Origin: Microglena sp. YARC
Lineage: Eukaryota > Chlorophyta > Chlorophyceae > Chlamydomonadales > Chlamydomonadaceae
Assembly: GCA_022414725.1 (NCBI GenBank)
Contig: CM039463.1
Coordinates: forward strand, 33,131,926 to 33,195,925
DNA length: 64,000 nt
Direction of reading: 5' to 3'
A program made the position numbers and the translations under genes. Below are positions 55,172 to 64,000 of the stretch, one piece after another (the stretch's first letter is position 1; every line of letters starts with the position of its first letter). The notes under the pieces are model-generated. The model did no database searches and was not told where the DNA came from. It saw only the letters and a program-made list of their open reading frames with translations.

Positions 55172-56092
55172 TTACTCACATGCACACAGTCAAGATATGA
55201 CCCCCTCTGCAAAATATCTAACACATGCCCACTTCCTTTCCTTACTAAAAATATACCCCCCCCATCCCCAGCCCCCAGGACCTGGGTAACATATCGGGTT
55301 ACGTCCTTGTATGTACCCCCCTTACCCAGATGTATCGCACATACCATTCCAACTCAACCCAAGCTAGACCCACAGCCCACACACATTTCTGAATCCCTCC
55401 TTGCCCTTCACCCCACCCCATGTACACACTTTCTCTTTCTTCCCCCTCCCCTCGCCCCAAGCATCCCCACCCATGGTGGGTCAACCTGCAGCTGTTGCTT
55501 TGACCAGAAAGTTCCAGCCAGTCTTCTATCGCAACATGCTAAGCAACCGATGTATCAATGCTTGAAACAATGAAAAGAGATTGGATGAGGGGTGCAAGGG
55601 CCATGTCGCGATTCTATGGTAGAAATCTTCGACTTCCGTCCGATCAACACCTGCTGAATCAAAAATCGCAGCGCCGTGCTTAACGATCATCGATACAATG
55701 ACAAGAGATTGCATAGATAGGATGAGCGGTCCAAGTGTGAGAAATGGGAAGGAAATGGCTGCTCGCATCCACTGGCTGCCAACCGTGACATAATTGATGC
55801 ACAGGCATGGTGAAATTGCGCATGCGTGAAGAGAATGGTGGCAACGCTCGCAGGCGGAAGAGCGCTGAGGATAGAATGAGCGCCTGACGAGAACAATGAG
55901 AACTCAGAATGTATTTTGAGAATTCGAATGCCCCTGGCTCTTCATGCGAGAGTCTGGGTGAGGAACAGGGGAGGGAGGCATGGATGCCTAGGCACAAAGA
56001 TCGCTGGTGAGAAATAATTGCGCATGATTGGGGAAAGAGATTTGAAGTTCCGGGGTTGCGAGAAAGTTGCGAGTATCTATTTCCATTCCCAG
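55031..56092 (+). other. Intron 19 or 3' region
   Basis: 55137-55171 is a run of about 35 C. CCAGGACCTGGGTAACAT and its relative at 55078 form a degenerate duplication. Near 55565 and 55695 AATGAAAAGAGATTGGATGA-like words repeat. 55450-55566 reads CCCCAAG|CATCCC then QPAAVALTRKFQPVFY to a stop, a weaker alternative last exon. A minus-strand open frame (56297-55680) has no recognisable protein. Confidence 0.4.
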
Positions 56093-56290
56093 CTCGTCCA
56101 GGCTGGCGTACAGGAATTGCCAAACGCCGTCTCTGATTTGCATCGCTCCTATGCTCTTCGGCATGTAGAGCTGGCCTTTCGCTGTGAAGAGCTCGCTGGC
56201 TTGCTGTATTCGTCGCCCGTCTGCCTACATCTTGTAGACTGTGCGCATTCATGGCATCTAGGAGCAAAAGATTATAGACAATTAGTCTGA
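56093..56290 (+). CDS. Candidate last exon (exon 20)
   Basis: The acceptor TTTCCATTCCCAG is strong and the frame following exon 19 (phase 0) gives LVQAGVQELPNAVSDLHRSY, ELAFRCEELAGLLYSS and a stop TGA at 56288. The composition looks like an ordinary helical protein, unlike the surrounding repeats. Against it, a copy of the exon 19 end lies downstream at 56610, so the order of exons and array is unusual. It could instead belong to another transcript. Confidence 0.4.
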   Translation, partial: LVQAGVQELPNAVSDLHRSYALRHVELAFRCEELAGLLYSSPVCLHLVDCAHSWHLGAKDYRQLV

Positions 56291-56567
56291 GCGCCATTAC
56301 TGGTTTTAATGCTCATATCGAATGCGGAATAGATTATCGCTTCGCATTCATCTGCTCTGTCATTTTTCGAAATCTGGGGAGGGATTTGGATGGGTATTCG
56401 GCTCAGTCATGATAAGCTATTACTAACCCGCGAATTCAGCCGATAGCCAGGGTGGGTGATTCGCTATTTGTATCTCGGTAAAGCCAGCTAGCGTCGGCAT
56501 GAAAAGTTCGCATGAAAACTTTTCTCAGGAATCCGTGTATGTCTTTATATATATAGATGTATGTATG

Positions 56568-56598
<31 letters not shown>

Positions 56599-57001
56599 CA
56601 GCTTTTATTTTCTTTGCGCTCTACTCCAAGGTGGGGTCATATTATACGTATTCATCTCATGCGCGTCTTATTGTATGCTGTGTTATGTTTTGTTATGTAA
56701 CAGTTGCAATTGCAGTTGCAAGAGTTAGAATTGTATCATTGGAATTGTAAGGAATTCTTCATTGTGGAATCTAACAGGAGAATATAAAGTCAAGTTATTT
56801 GCGGGGGGGCGCGAGGAAGTTTTTTTCATACACCTGCGTCGGAAGTTTTTGTAATCTGCCTTACCCCCCCACGCACACCCACACCCGCACACCCCACACC
56901 CCAAAGGCCCCACCCCCCAAAGGCCCATATCTTCTTCATAAATTATAATTAGGGGGTCAAAGTAGGGTCTACAGTTATTTAGTACTAGTCATTTGCGTAC
57001 T
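56291..57001 (+). other. Intergenic with exon 19 copy
   Basis: 56560-56600 is (GTAT)n followed by TTTGCGCTCTACTCCAAGGT GGGGTCATA, a copy of the exon 19 end with its donor. Otherwise no coding signal; TGTAA words (algal polyadenylation signal) occur near 56594, 56695 and 56747. Confidence 0.5.
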
Positions 57002-57190
57002 GTTGGCGGAGCCCCCTCTTCAAGTGGGCGGGAGCCACCATGTTTACCGATTTGCCCGTCCGACTGACCGACCGACCATCCATCCGACCATCCGTCTGAC
57101 CGCGATGAAGCCTGACTGCCTGACACGTCAGCCAATGGTCTCGTTACTAACTCGCTTCTGTTGCCACCTGTCCGCTTCTTGACACGCAAC
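57002..57190 (+). repeat. Family G repeat with GCCCCCTCTTCAAG hairpin, copy 1
   Basis: TTGGCGGAGCCCCCTCTTCA, CCGACCGACC repeat, GAAGCCTGA, GACACGTCAGCCAATGGTCT, CGTTACTAACT. Copies at 58268-58446 (minus) and 63683-63880 (plus). Confidence 0.75.
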
Positions 57191-57506
57191 CGGTTTCAAA
57201 ATCCAACTGCGATGCAACAGACCCCCCAAATCTGTGTCTGCGACGCTCCCAGATCCTCTGAGATGCAACCTACCCACTAGATCTGCGTCTGCAAAGCAAC
57301 GTACCCTCCACACGTTGCATCTGTGATGCAAGACGCAGCGTTCTGATCAACCTTGGAAGGGATTAGGAAGGATTATCAATCAAAACCGCAACCAACTCTG
57401 TAACCAACACCAACACTATAACAAACACTGCAATCAACACAAACGAAAACACCAGCACCAGCGACAACAACGCGACTGAACGCAGATGCACTTACCCACA
57501 CCCTTG

Positions 57507-57712
57507 GCCTCTTTCAGTGATATACATTGGTCTAGTGGTAGACTAAATCACTTTGAGAATGAAGAGTCGGGGGTTCGACTCCCCCTTCGGTCGCTCTTGG
57601 CGTTGCAGGTCGTCGTCAACCGCAATGGTAGCTTGTCCAGTTGAGGTAGGAGACCGCTCCCCACCCGCGTACGACGGGCTCCCTTAACACCACGCCCCAC
57701 AAGGCGTTATCA
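57507..57712 (+). mobile_element. tRNA-derived SINE, copy 1, with target-site duplication
   Basis: Head has a perfect box A (TGGTCTAGTGG) and box B (GGTTCGACTCC) at tRNA spacing; the body carries CAGGTCGTCGTCAACCGC, TTGTCCAGTTGAGGTAGG, GTACGACGGGCTCCC and ends GGCGTTATCATTAC. The 15 bp TTACCCACACCCTTG at 57492-57506 is repeated at 57713-57727. The head cannot close an acceptor stem, so it is not a tRNA gene. Confidence 0.85.
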
Positions 57713-57727
57713 TTACCCACACCCTTG

Positions 57728-58267
57728 CCCACACTCTCTTGTACTTATTCACACCCTCCTTCCATGCCTGCAGATTTTGCAGCAAGAGGTCACCCATTTC
57801 GATGCCAGATATAGCGAGTAGTTCTGAGGCTGGAAAGTGCTGTGCCTATTGTGGTCTGCAAAACAAAACCCACGGTAGCCTTTCCCAGTGCAATCAAAGA
57901 GGAAGGTTATCTTAACTCCATGCACCGCTGGAAGACGTAACAATTTTGATTTTTCTGTACATATTACATTGCCTTACATAGCCATTGACAGGCCACAATT
58001 GTGTGTGCTTACATTACATTAAGCTCTCATAGTCAGGCCATTGTTGGCCCGGGACAAGCCCGCACCATAAATAAATAAATAAATAGAACGCCCCTACGCC
58101 TTATTACGAGGGGGAACAGCCCATAAGCTTGCCCTGGCGCCAACCACCTATGGCCCACACCACAGTATCCGGGTGGTTCTTCAACTGATTTTCCAACAAA
58201 CAGGCTAACTACCAGAAGGGTGCTGGACAGAAATCAAAGAGGCATATATCAACAAGTCCGATGCAGC
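57728..58267. other. Intergenic, no gene recognised
   Basis: 58037-58085 has TTGTTGGCCCGGGACAAGCC followed by (AAAT)n, related to a motif near 12662. No coding support. Confidence 0.5.
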
Positions 58268-58446
58268 GTCGCCTGCGACGCTAAAAAATGGCGGAGAGTG
58301 ATCGCGACGGAGCAACAGGTGGCAAGGGAAGCGAGTTAGTTACGCGACCGTTGGCTGACGTGTCAGGCTTCAAGTTTTTCGGTCAAACGGACAAATGGGT
58401 AACCCTGGGGGCTCCCGCCCCCTTGAAGAGGGGGCTCCGCCAAAAA
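58268..58446 (-). repeat. Family G repeat, copy 2 (inverted)
   Basis: GGCTGACGTGTCAGGCTTCA, GGTCAAACGGAC, CCCTTGAAGAGGGGGCTCCG CC is the complement of the copy at 57002. It abuts the MITE copy at 58477. Confidence 0.75.
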
Positions 58447-58476
58447 CAGGCAAGAACTAAGAGTGGCATATAAAAA

Positions 58477-58628
58477 GGAACCGGCATATCATACGATGTA
58501 GACCAAAGGCGAGTATAATATTATATGATATCATACAAACTGCATCATATAGTATTTGTACATAAATGGCAACTTTAGCCTAGTCAGACTGCCGACATCA
58601 TTTGATATGATATTTGCCGTTCCCTACT
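58477..58628 (+). mobile_element. MITE-like element, copy 3
   Basis: GGAACCGGCATATCATACGA ... GACCAAAGGCGAGTATAATA ... GCAACTTTAGCCTAGTCAGA ... GATATTTGCCGTTCCCTAC: ends are imperfect inverted repeats. 152 bp, the same length class as the copies at 2873 and 41076. Confidence 0.72.
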
Positions 58629-58639
58629 TATGAAGCAAA

Positions 58640-58855
58640 AAGGTTAGATCAGCACTATTTCGAGTCAATGTTGCAGTTCGGGTCAGGTTAGATCAGCTCT
58701 CAGAGCTGTCCCCAGACAATGTTGCAGTTCATTTAAGATCAGCACTATTCCCAGTAAATGTTGCAGTTCAGGTCTGATCAGCACTATTCCCAGTCAATGT
58801 TGCAGTTCAGGTCAGATCAGCTCTATCCACAGTCAATGTTGCAGTTCAGGTCCTT
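58640..58855. repeat. ~40 bp tandem repeat, five copies
   Basis: Unit GGTCAGATCAGCACTATTCC CAGTCAATGTTGCAGTTCA, imperfect. Confidence 0.88.
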
Positions 58856-59157
58856 TAGTTTAGCTTTAGCCAGCAATTTGGCTGCTCGCCGACAAAATAA
58901 ATGGAACCTCCACGTCCTCCATATATCAAGATCATCAGGAGGGGCTCATTGTAAGATACGCTTGATTTGTATGTTTTAAATTGCATTCTGTACTCAGGGA
59001 TGTCGTGCAGCAGTGTGTTTACTTCTCGTGTTTACTCCACCTGCAGACGGTGAGCAGCCTGACGTCCGGTAGACCAGGTACTGGTAATCAATTCGATTAA
59101 ATTCTGAAGTTGGTCACATCATGTGGCAAGATACGTTAAGTTCGATTATCTGCATAC

Positions 59158-59455
59158 AGTATCGCGAACTCCAGGCCCCCGTCGGTTATGATCTGTTAGG
59201 GCTCAGTTCAGAAGTAATTTTTAACTGCCTTTCCATTTTTTTTAAGGTTGGGCAAGTCCCGTAAGCTTATTTGGATACCCCTTCAGGTTGTCAACTGGTC
59301 ATGAGTATGTATAAAACAGTCCAGGGCAGGGGTAGGCCAAATAGGCTAAAGGGACTTGCCGAACCGTGATAGGAAGTGCTTAAAAAGAAAAAGCATTGAT
59401 GAAGTGAACCCCAAACAATCATTTAGCCGACAAGGGCCCTGAGTTCGTGCCACAG
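59158..59455. repeat. Head-to-head family D pair
   Basis: 59158-59290 (plus) and 59316-59455 (minus) are inverted copies (GAACTC-AGG-CCCCGTCGGT and its complement GACAAGGGCCCTGAGTTC; GGTTGGGCAAGTCCC and GGGACTTGCCGAACC). They are separated by about 25 bp and could form a ~130 bp arm hairpin. Confidence 0.75.
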
Positions 59456-59506
59456 TGATCATTGAATTCTACAATAGAATACATAAACTGGTCATGAGTG
59501 CATACC

Positions 59507-59680
59507 TATTGAAATTGAAATTGAAATTGTTACGTCCGTGTAGAACCGTTACTCACAGGACGTGAAGTTAAGGACACCATAGCGTAAGCCGGAGCTAGCT
59601 ATAGTCACCGTAGGGCCACCTCAGTAAAAAGAATCACCACCGATACCTGACCGGCAGGCATCGTGGCCACATCATACACA
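59507..59680 (-). mobile_element. LINE 3' tail (inverted copy)
   Basis: Reverse complement of 530-704: (GAAATT)n tail, TTACGTCCGTGTAGAACCGT, CACAGGACGTGAAGTTAAGG, GCGTAAGCCGGAGCTAGCTA, CACCGATACCTGACCGGCAG. High identity suggests the family was active recently. Confidence 0.75.
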
Positions 59681-59693
59681 GCATACCGGTAGT

Positions 59694-59875
59694 ATTATAA
59701 TTCATGTACGAATATGTGTTTATGGTTGCATTTGCAACGTTGTCACGCTCATTATAATTCATGTACGAATATGTGTTTATGGTTGCATTTGCAACGTTGT
59801 CACGCTCATTATAATTCATGTACGAATATGTGTTTATGGTTGCATTTGCAACGTTGTCACGCTCATTATAATTAT
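59694..59875. repeat. 57 bp tandem repeat, three copies
   Basis: Unit ATTATAATTCATGTACGAAT ATGTGTTTATGGTTGCATTT GCAACGTTGTCACGCTC, almost perfect. 57 is a multiple of three, giving a spurious minus-strand repeat protein. Confidence 0.95.
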
Positions 59876-59899
59876 GTGCCCTAGGGGGGGCATACAAAA

Positions 59900-61370
59900 C
59901 TGCATTTTCGTGAATTGCAATGCTCATACGTGCTCTCCTATGAATCTAACTGGTACAAATAAGTCCTTTACAAAAAAATTCTTACATGGTTTATCATGTA
60001 CTGTATTCAGGTGGTCTGGCATTAAACCTGAACAAGTAATTGTGGCACATGCGCGGACATTTTTGATAGGGTAATCCAATCCCTCTTTTTTTTTAAATCA
60101 TTCGGGTATAATTTTAATGGAGATGGTTCTGGAATTATTTATTCTCGCTCACGCCTAGCTGGCCACCAAACCCTTTACAATGGATAGATTTCCAAGGCTT
60201 TCTGTATGTATAAGGTCCCATTGGCCGTAGCTGTCCCAACCCCTCTCGGCTTCGAAGCCGACTATTTTACTAAATCACTGCCCTGGTCAAACAGGTGTTC
60301 AAGTGCGTGGGCAAGCTGTTTAATTAGCCTTGTAAAACATATGGATGTTGACGTTTTGAACATGCTAGCAAGGGTAGTTAACACCCTGGACACCTGGTTA
60401 AGAGGGTGCAGACCAAATCACCCCTATTAAACGTCATAGGCTGTGAACTATCAGCACCCCGCTAAACACCTTTTCACTGGGTGGTTAAACATCATCCACA
60501 CCTGTTAAAATCGGGTGCCTGAACACCCAGAACACACGTTATACATGTTAAAACCCTTGTTTACGTATTTAAGGCAAAAAAGTGATTTGTTTGCGTTTAC
60601 ATTTCCTGGTAATAATTGTTTCTTACTGCCAAAGACGGCGAGCAGCCAAATTGCTGGCTGAAGCTATGTAATCAAGTTTAAGTTAAACTGCAGGCAGCCG
60701 TACGGGTACCATACAGCGGAGCATATGATACTGTCAGATTGTCAGCTTTCGCCATAGGCCATGGCAGGATGCGAAACTAAGATACATAGTAAATTGCTTC
60801 GTGTCTGCTTTTGGCATTCACGGAGACATCACACATTTTTGGCATTCACGGAGACATCACACATTTTTTCCTGCAGCCGCGGAGATTAATTCAATTAAAC
60901 CCTGTTCAACAACTACATGTTTACCCATTTACGTACATGAACAGGTGTTTAACACCCTGAGCACCTGTACAGCCTGGACAGGGTGCAGGTTGCCGTAGGG
61001 CACATGGGTATAGGTACAGGCCAACAATTTTGATATCAACCTACCATACAAATTGTTTACCAGCCTACCATGCAAAAAATCGATATCAACCTAGCCCTTC
61101 CCAATACTGAGGTTGGGCAAGTATATTTAGCCCGTGTGCCCCCGCCTTAACCGACTAGACTGCAGCAGCGACAGGCTGGGGACATAATAAGAAAAGGTCG
61201 AAGTGGGTTTCGCACGGGAGGACTTAGCATTTGAAGAAGGTGATCAGCCCACAGTTGGCTGAGAACCATGAAACAATCCAACTAAATCCAAATAAGATAC
61301 GGTCAAAACATGGTATGCGTTGTCTGCTATCAAAAGTATGCATACCTAGCAGTGTGATTGAATTCTACAC
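59900..61370. other. Intergenic repeats, no gene recognised
   Basis: Holds a family C copy (60603-60690), a ~28 bp direct repeat TTTGGCATTCACGGAGACAT at 60809 and 60836, AACACCCTGGACACC-type words near 60380 and 60950, and a family D fragment at 61083-61150. No supported coding sequence. Confidence 0.5.
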
Positions 61371-61377
61371 TCGGAAA

Positions 61378-61560
61378 TGATCATCAGCATGTCAGACATG
61401 CCAGCCTATCATCAGCCTGTCATCCGCTTGTCAGACATACCAGCCTGTCATCCGCATGTCAGGCATGCCAGCCTGTCACCAGCCTGTCAGACATGCCAGC
61501 CTGTCATCAGCATGTCATCCGCATGTCAGACATGCCAGCCTGTCATTAGCATGTCAACTG
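61378..61560. repeat. GTCAGACATGCCAGCCTGTC tandem repeat
   Basis: About nine imperfect copies of a 20-22 bp unit alternating CATCAGCATGTCAGACATGC and CAGCCTGTCATCC. Confidence 0.9.
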
Positions 61561-61789
61561 ACGAGCCCCGCAGAATGTGATTGCCTTCTGTTCTCTGGCG
61601 TGTGGCATAACAGTGTTTGATCACTATTTTGATAATACCCTGGACATATTATAAGGAATGCATGGTGAATATCCAAGCATCACGGAAAACGCTTTAGCAG
61701 TCACTAATCAATAAAAGGGCTAGGATATTCGAGGTCTGGAGTGGGGGGTCCTAAGGGGGTCCTAAGGGGGCTAGGAGATTCGAGGTCTG

Positions 61790-61811
61790 GGGGGGGGGGG
61801 GGGGGGGGGGT
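61790..61811. repeat. Poly-G tract
   Basis: About 21 consecutive G, preceded by duplicated GGGGGTCCTAAGG words. Confidence 0.95.
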
Positions 61812-61888
61812 TCCTAAGGGGTCTAAAGCGAAAATAAATCAAGGAACAACACCATCACTTTAATTCCAACAGTTCATTCAAATGGCCT

Positions 61889-62098
61889 AGCCCCTTTCGG
61901 TGATATACGATGGTCTAGTGGTAGACCAGATCGCATTAGGACGAAGAGTCGGGGGTTCGACTCCCCCTTCGGTCGCTCATGGCGTTGCAGGTCGTCGTCA
62001 ACCGCGATGCTTGTCCAGTTGAGGTAGGAGACTGCTCCCCACCCGCGTACGACGGGCTCCCTGAACAGCACAGCCCACCAGGCGTTATCATTACCTTT
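61889..62098 (+). mobile_element. tRNA-derived SINE, copy 2, with target-site duplication
   Basis: Same structure as 57507-57712: GTGATATACGATGGTCTAGT, GGGTTCGACTCCCCC, CAGGTCGTCGTCAACCGC, TATCATTAC end. The 12 bp TTCAAATGGCCT at 61877-61888 is repeated at 62099-62110. Confidence 0.87.
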
Positions 62099-62491
62099 TT
62101 CAAATGGCCTGTGAGTGGACCATCACTGGTCAGTGTAGGGCTCATACCCAATCTTTTCGTCTACAAGCAGCAGCTTCTAAGCAGCTCCCCTGGCTTGCTA
62201 CCCATCCAAACCTAAAGCAAAGTAGTGCATCTGAATGGCCAGTGAGTGGACACATAACATAGTAATGATAACGCCTGGTGGGGCATAGCCATTAAGCCTA
62301 ATTGGCTACCTCTGGGCTGCAACATACAGCCAATACTGGACTTAATCCATTGGCGTAGGACTCGGCACAGACGTTCATGAGGGCCACGCCAAACACGAGC
62401 CACATGATCGCAGTACAGGACATGCAGCAAAACAAAAGTAAACAAAATACAGGACTTACCCAAACCCAAGGAAACTACAGGACACAAGACA

Positions 62492-62692
62492 ACTAGTAAT
62501 GGTAACACCTGGTTGGGCGTGGTATTAAGGGAGCCCCGTCTTCCAGTGGTAGCAAAGGGGCTGCTACTTTACCTGGACAAAGCTACCAAGGCGGTTGACA
62601 GCGACCGCGAACACTAGGGCGCACCCGTGGGGATTCGGACCCGGCACCTTCGTAGTTCAAGGAGCTCTGCCATTGAGCCATTCGTTGAATGG
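62492..62692 (-). mobile_element. SINE copy 3 (minus)
   Basis: Reverse strand: box B GGGTCCGAATCCCC, GTCGCTGTCAACCGC, GGGCTCCCTTAATACCACGC, end GGTGTTACCATTA. The body matches copies 1 and 2, while the tRNA-like head differs. A short 3' fragment of the same family lies at about 62260-62290. Confidence 0.72.
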
Positions 62693-62884
62693 GGATTGGA
62701 CACATAACAGCATAATAGGATTGGAGGGGACACAGCTAATTTAAGAGTCTATGGCAGGTCTAGGACGCCCTTTTATTCGGCTTTAAATTGATTGCGTGTT
62801 TCTGCCCTGGTATTTGTTGCAAGTGTGATACTCCCGGTACCGGTATATAGCAAGTGTGACACTAGCGGTAATATAAAAATTAAT

Positions 62885-63085
62885 GAGGACTCCTGGTGGG
62901 GAGTGGTATTAAGGGAGCCTGTCATTCGGAGGTAGAGTACGGGCTGCTACCTGACCTGGACAAAGCGACCTTGGCGGTTGACAGCGACCGCAAGCGCTTC
63001 AGCGCACCCGGAGGGATTTGAACCCTCCACCTGCGTCGTTTTAAAGAATGGTCAACCATTCAACCATTCATCGAAACGGGATTCA
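62885..63085 (-). mobile_element. SINE copy 4 (minus)
   Basis: Reverse strand: box B GGGTTCAAATCCC, GGTGCGCTGAAGCGC, GTCGCTGTCAACCGCCAAGG, GGCTCCCTTAATACCACTCC. More similar to copy 3 than to copies 1 and 2. Confidence 0.72.
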
Positions 63086-63424
63086 CTAGCCGCATATAAT
63101 ATGCCATTCACTGACCAAGGACCACCATAATTTGGGTTTGTGATAAATTGCAAGTTTCTGCCCCGCTATCTGAAGCAATTGTGACACTTGAGGAATACAA
63201 AATGCCTACATTGAACAAGGATCACCAGATTTGGCTTGACAAAGTTTGTTTGCTTGTGGAGCCAAGTCATGCCACAACTAAATAACTAACTAACCAACTA
63301 ACTAACCCCATGTGGTGAGCCCCATGAACCCCAGAAATCACTTTGCCCTCATGCTTGGAGCCAAGCCACACAGATTTGGGGGCTCTATAGCAGGTCTTTG
63401 ACACATTTTTATTATTCCGCTTGA

Positions 63425-63610
63425 CAAGGTTGCATTCTGGGTGGGAAGGGTGCTGGTGGGGTGCCAAAAGGGTGCCCAAGACCCCATAAATGGTATGTAT
63501 GGTGCCAAAAGGGTGCCCAAGACCCCATACATGGTATGTATGGTGCCAAAAGGGTGCCCAAGACCCCATAAATGGTATGTATGGTGCCAATAAGGGAGCC
63601 AAATGGGGCA
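63425..63610. repeat. 41 bp tandem repeat, about four copies
   Basis: Unit GGTGCCAAAAGGGTGCCCAA GACCCCATAAATGGTATGTA T. Confidence 0.95.
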
Positions 63611-63682
63611 CCGAAGACCTCATAAATCTGCAGTGGGATAGAACAGCTGCTGTCAAGAACCATACTCACACACCAGTTGTTT

Positions 63683-63880
63683 TTGGCGGAGCCCCCTCTT
63701 CAGGGGGCGGGGGGCCCCAGTGTTACCCCGTTGTCCGTCCGACCGACCGACCGACCGACCGAAAAATTGAAGCCTGATATGTCAGCCAATGGTCTCGTAA
63801 CTAACTAGCTTCCATTGCCACCGGTCGCTCCGTCGCGAACACTCTCCACCAATTTGCGGTGTCGCATGCGACGCTGCATA
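63683..63880 (+). repeat. Family G repeat, copy 3
   Basis: TTTGGCGGAGCCCCCTCTTC, (CCGA)n, GATATGTCAGCCAATGGTCT CGTAACTAACT, and CGCATGCGACGCTGCAT, matching 57002 and the complement of 58268. Confidence 0.75.
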
Positions 63881-64000
63881 GAACTTTTGTTAAGCTTTTT
63901 TCTTTTTCTTTCTCTTTTTTTCTCTTTGTTTTTCCGGAAAAAAAAGAAAAACAACTTGTTTTAAGCTTGATTAATTGCGCACCCCCGATTCTAAATGTTT

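Noticed and set aside
55450..55566. Alternative terminal exon (QPAAVALTRKFQ...)
   Set aside because: The pyrimidine tract is good, but the acceptor phase does not match exon 19 unless a later, weak AG is used.
55680..56297. 205-residue minus-strand ORF
   Set aside because: No recognisable family, no splice support, and it overlaps a better plus-strand exon candidate.
57507..57600. tRNA gene (also at 61889)
   Set aside because: Box A and B are present, but the acceptor and anticodon stems do not pair and the sequence continues into a repeated body with target-site duplications, so it is a SINE.

Overview
This is nuclear DNA from a eukaryote with spliceosomal introns, extremely repeat-rich, most likely a chlorophyte green alga (a Dunaliella- or volvocalean-like genome is my guess). 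The evidence is GT-AG introns in two genes, a plant/algal-type FANCJ helicase, TTTAGGG telomere-type repeats, tRNA-derived SINEs, LINE fragments and very long poly-G/C runs. Species assignment is inference.

Layout. Positions 1-3261 hold a LINE 3' fragment, other dispersed repeats and a MITE. Positions 6866-3262 (minus) encode a small protein with three CX9C motifs, in three exons whose splice phases agree. A 2.1 kb minisatellite separates its last exon. A 655 bp divergent promoter region (6867-7521) with a cluster of TTCGTAT inverted repeats separates it from the main gene. That gene runs on the plus strand from 7522 to at least 53879: a FANCJ/BRIP1-type Fe-S DNA helicase. I could place 19 exons whose phases all agree (7068 nt, 2356 codons), covering the Q motif, Walker A, four Fe-S cysteines, DEAH box and motifs III to VI. 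They are followed by one enormous low-complexity exon (1370 codons) and one short exon. A candidate last exon lies at 56093-56290. Positions 56700-64000 contain only dispersed repeats: four SINE copies (two with clear target-site duplications), a MITE, an inverted LINE tail and hairpin repeats.

The striking feature is how the introns are built. At nearly every exon edge of the helicase gene, and at one edge of the neighbouring CX9C gene, the exon end together with its splice site has been tandemly copied into the intron, from 1 to about 93 times. Donor-side arrays follow exons 3-6, 8-12, 14 and 16-19; acceptor-side arrays precede exons 3, 4, 7-12, 16 and 19. The intact exon always sits at the outer edge of the array and the copies decay into the intron. 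The largest array is about 93 copies of a 71 bp unit (45453-52060), each carrying the exon 18 end and its GTACGT donor. Intron 17 looks as if it was created by such a duplication, because its acceptor lies inside a copy of the exon 17 end. The coding part is therefore about 7 kb in a gene of about 46 kb.

Both genes look intact. The helicase would act in interstrand cross-link repair and G-quadruplex unwinding in the nucleus. The CX9C protein is predicted to be a mitochondrial intermembrane-space protein. They share only the divergent promoter region.
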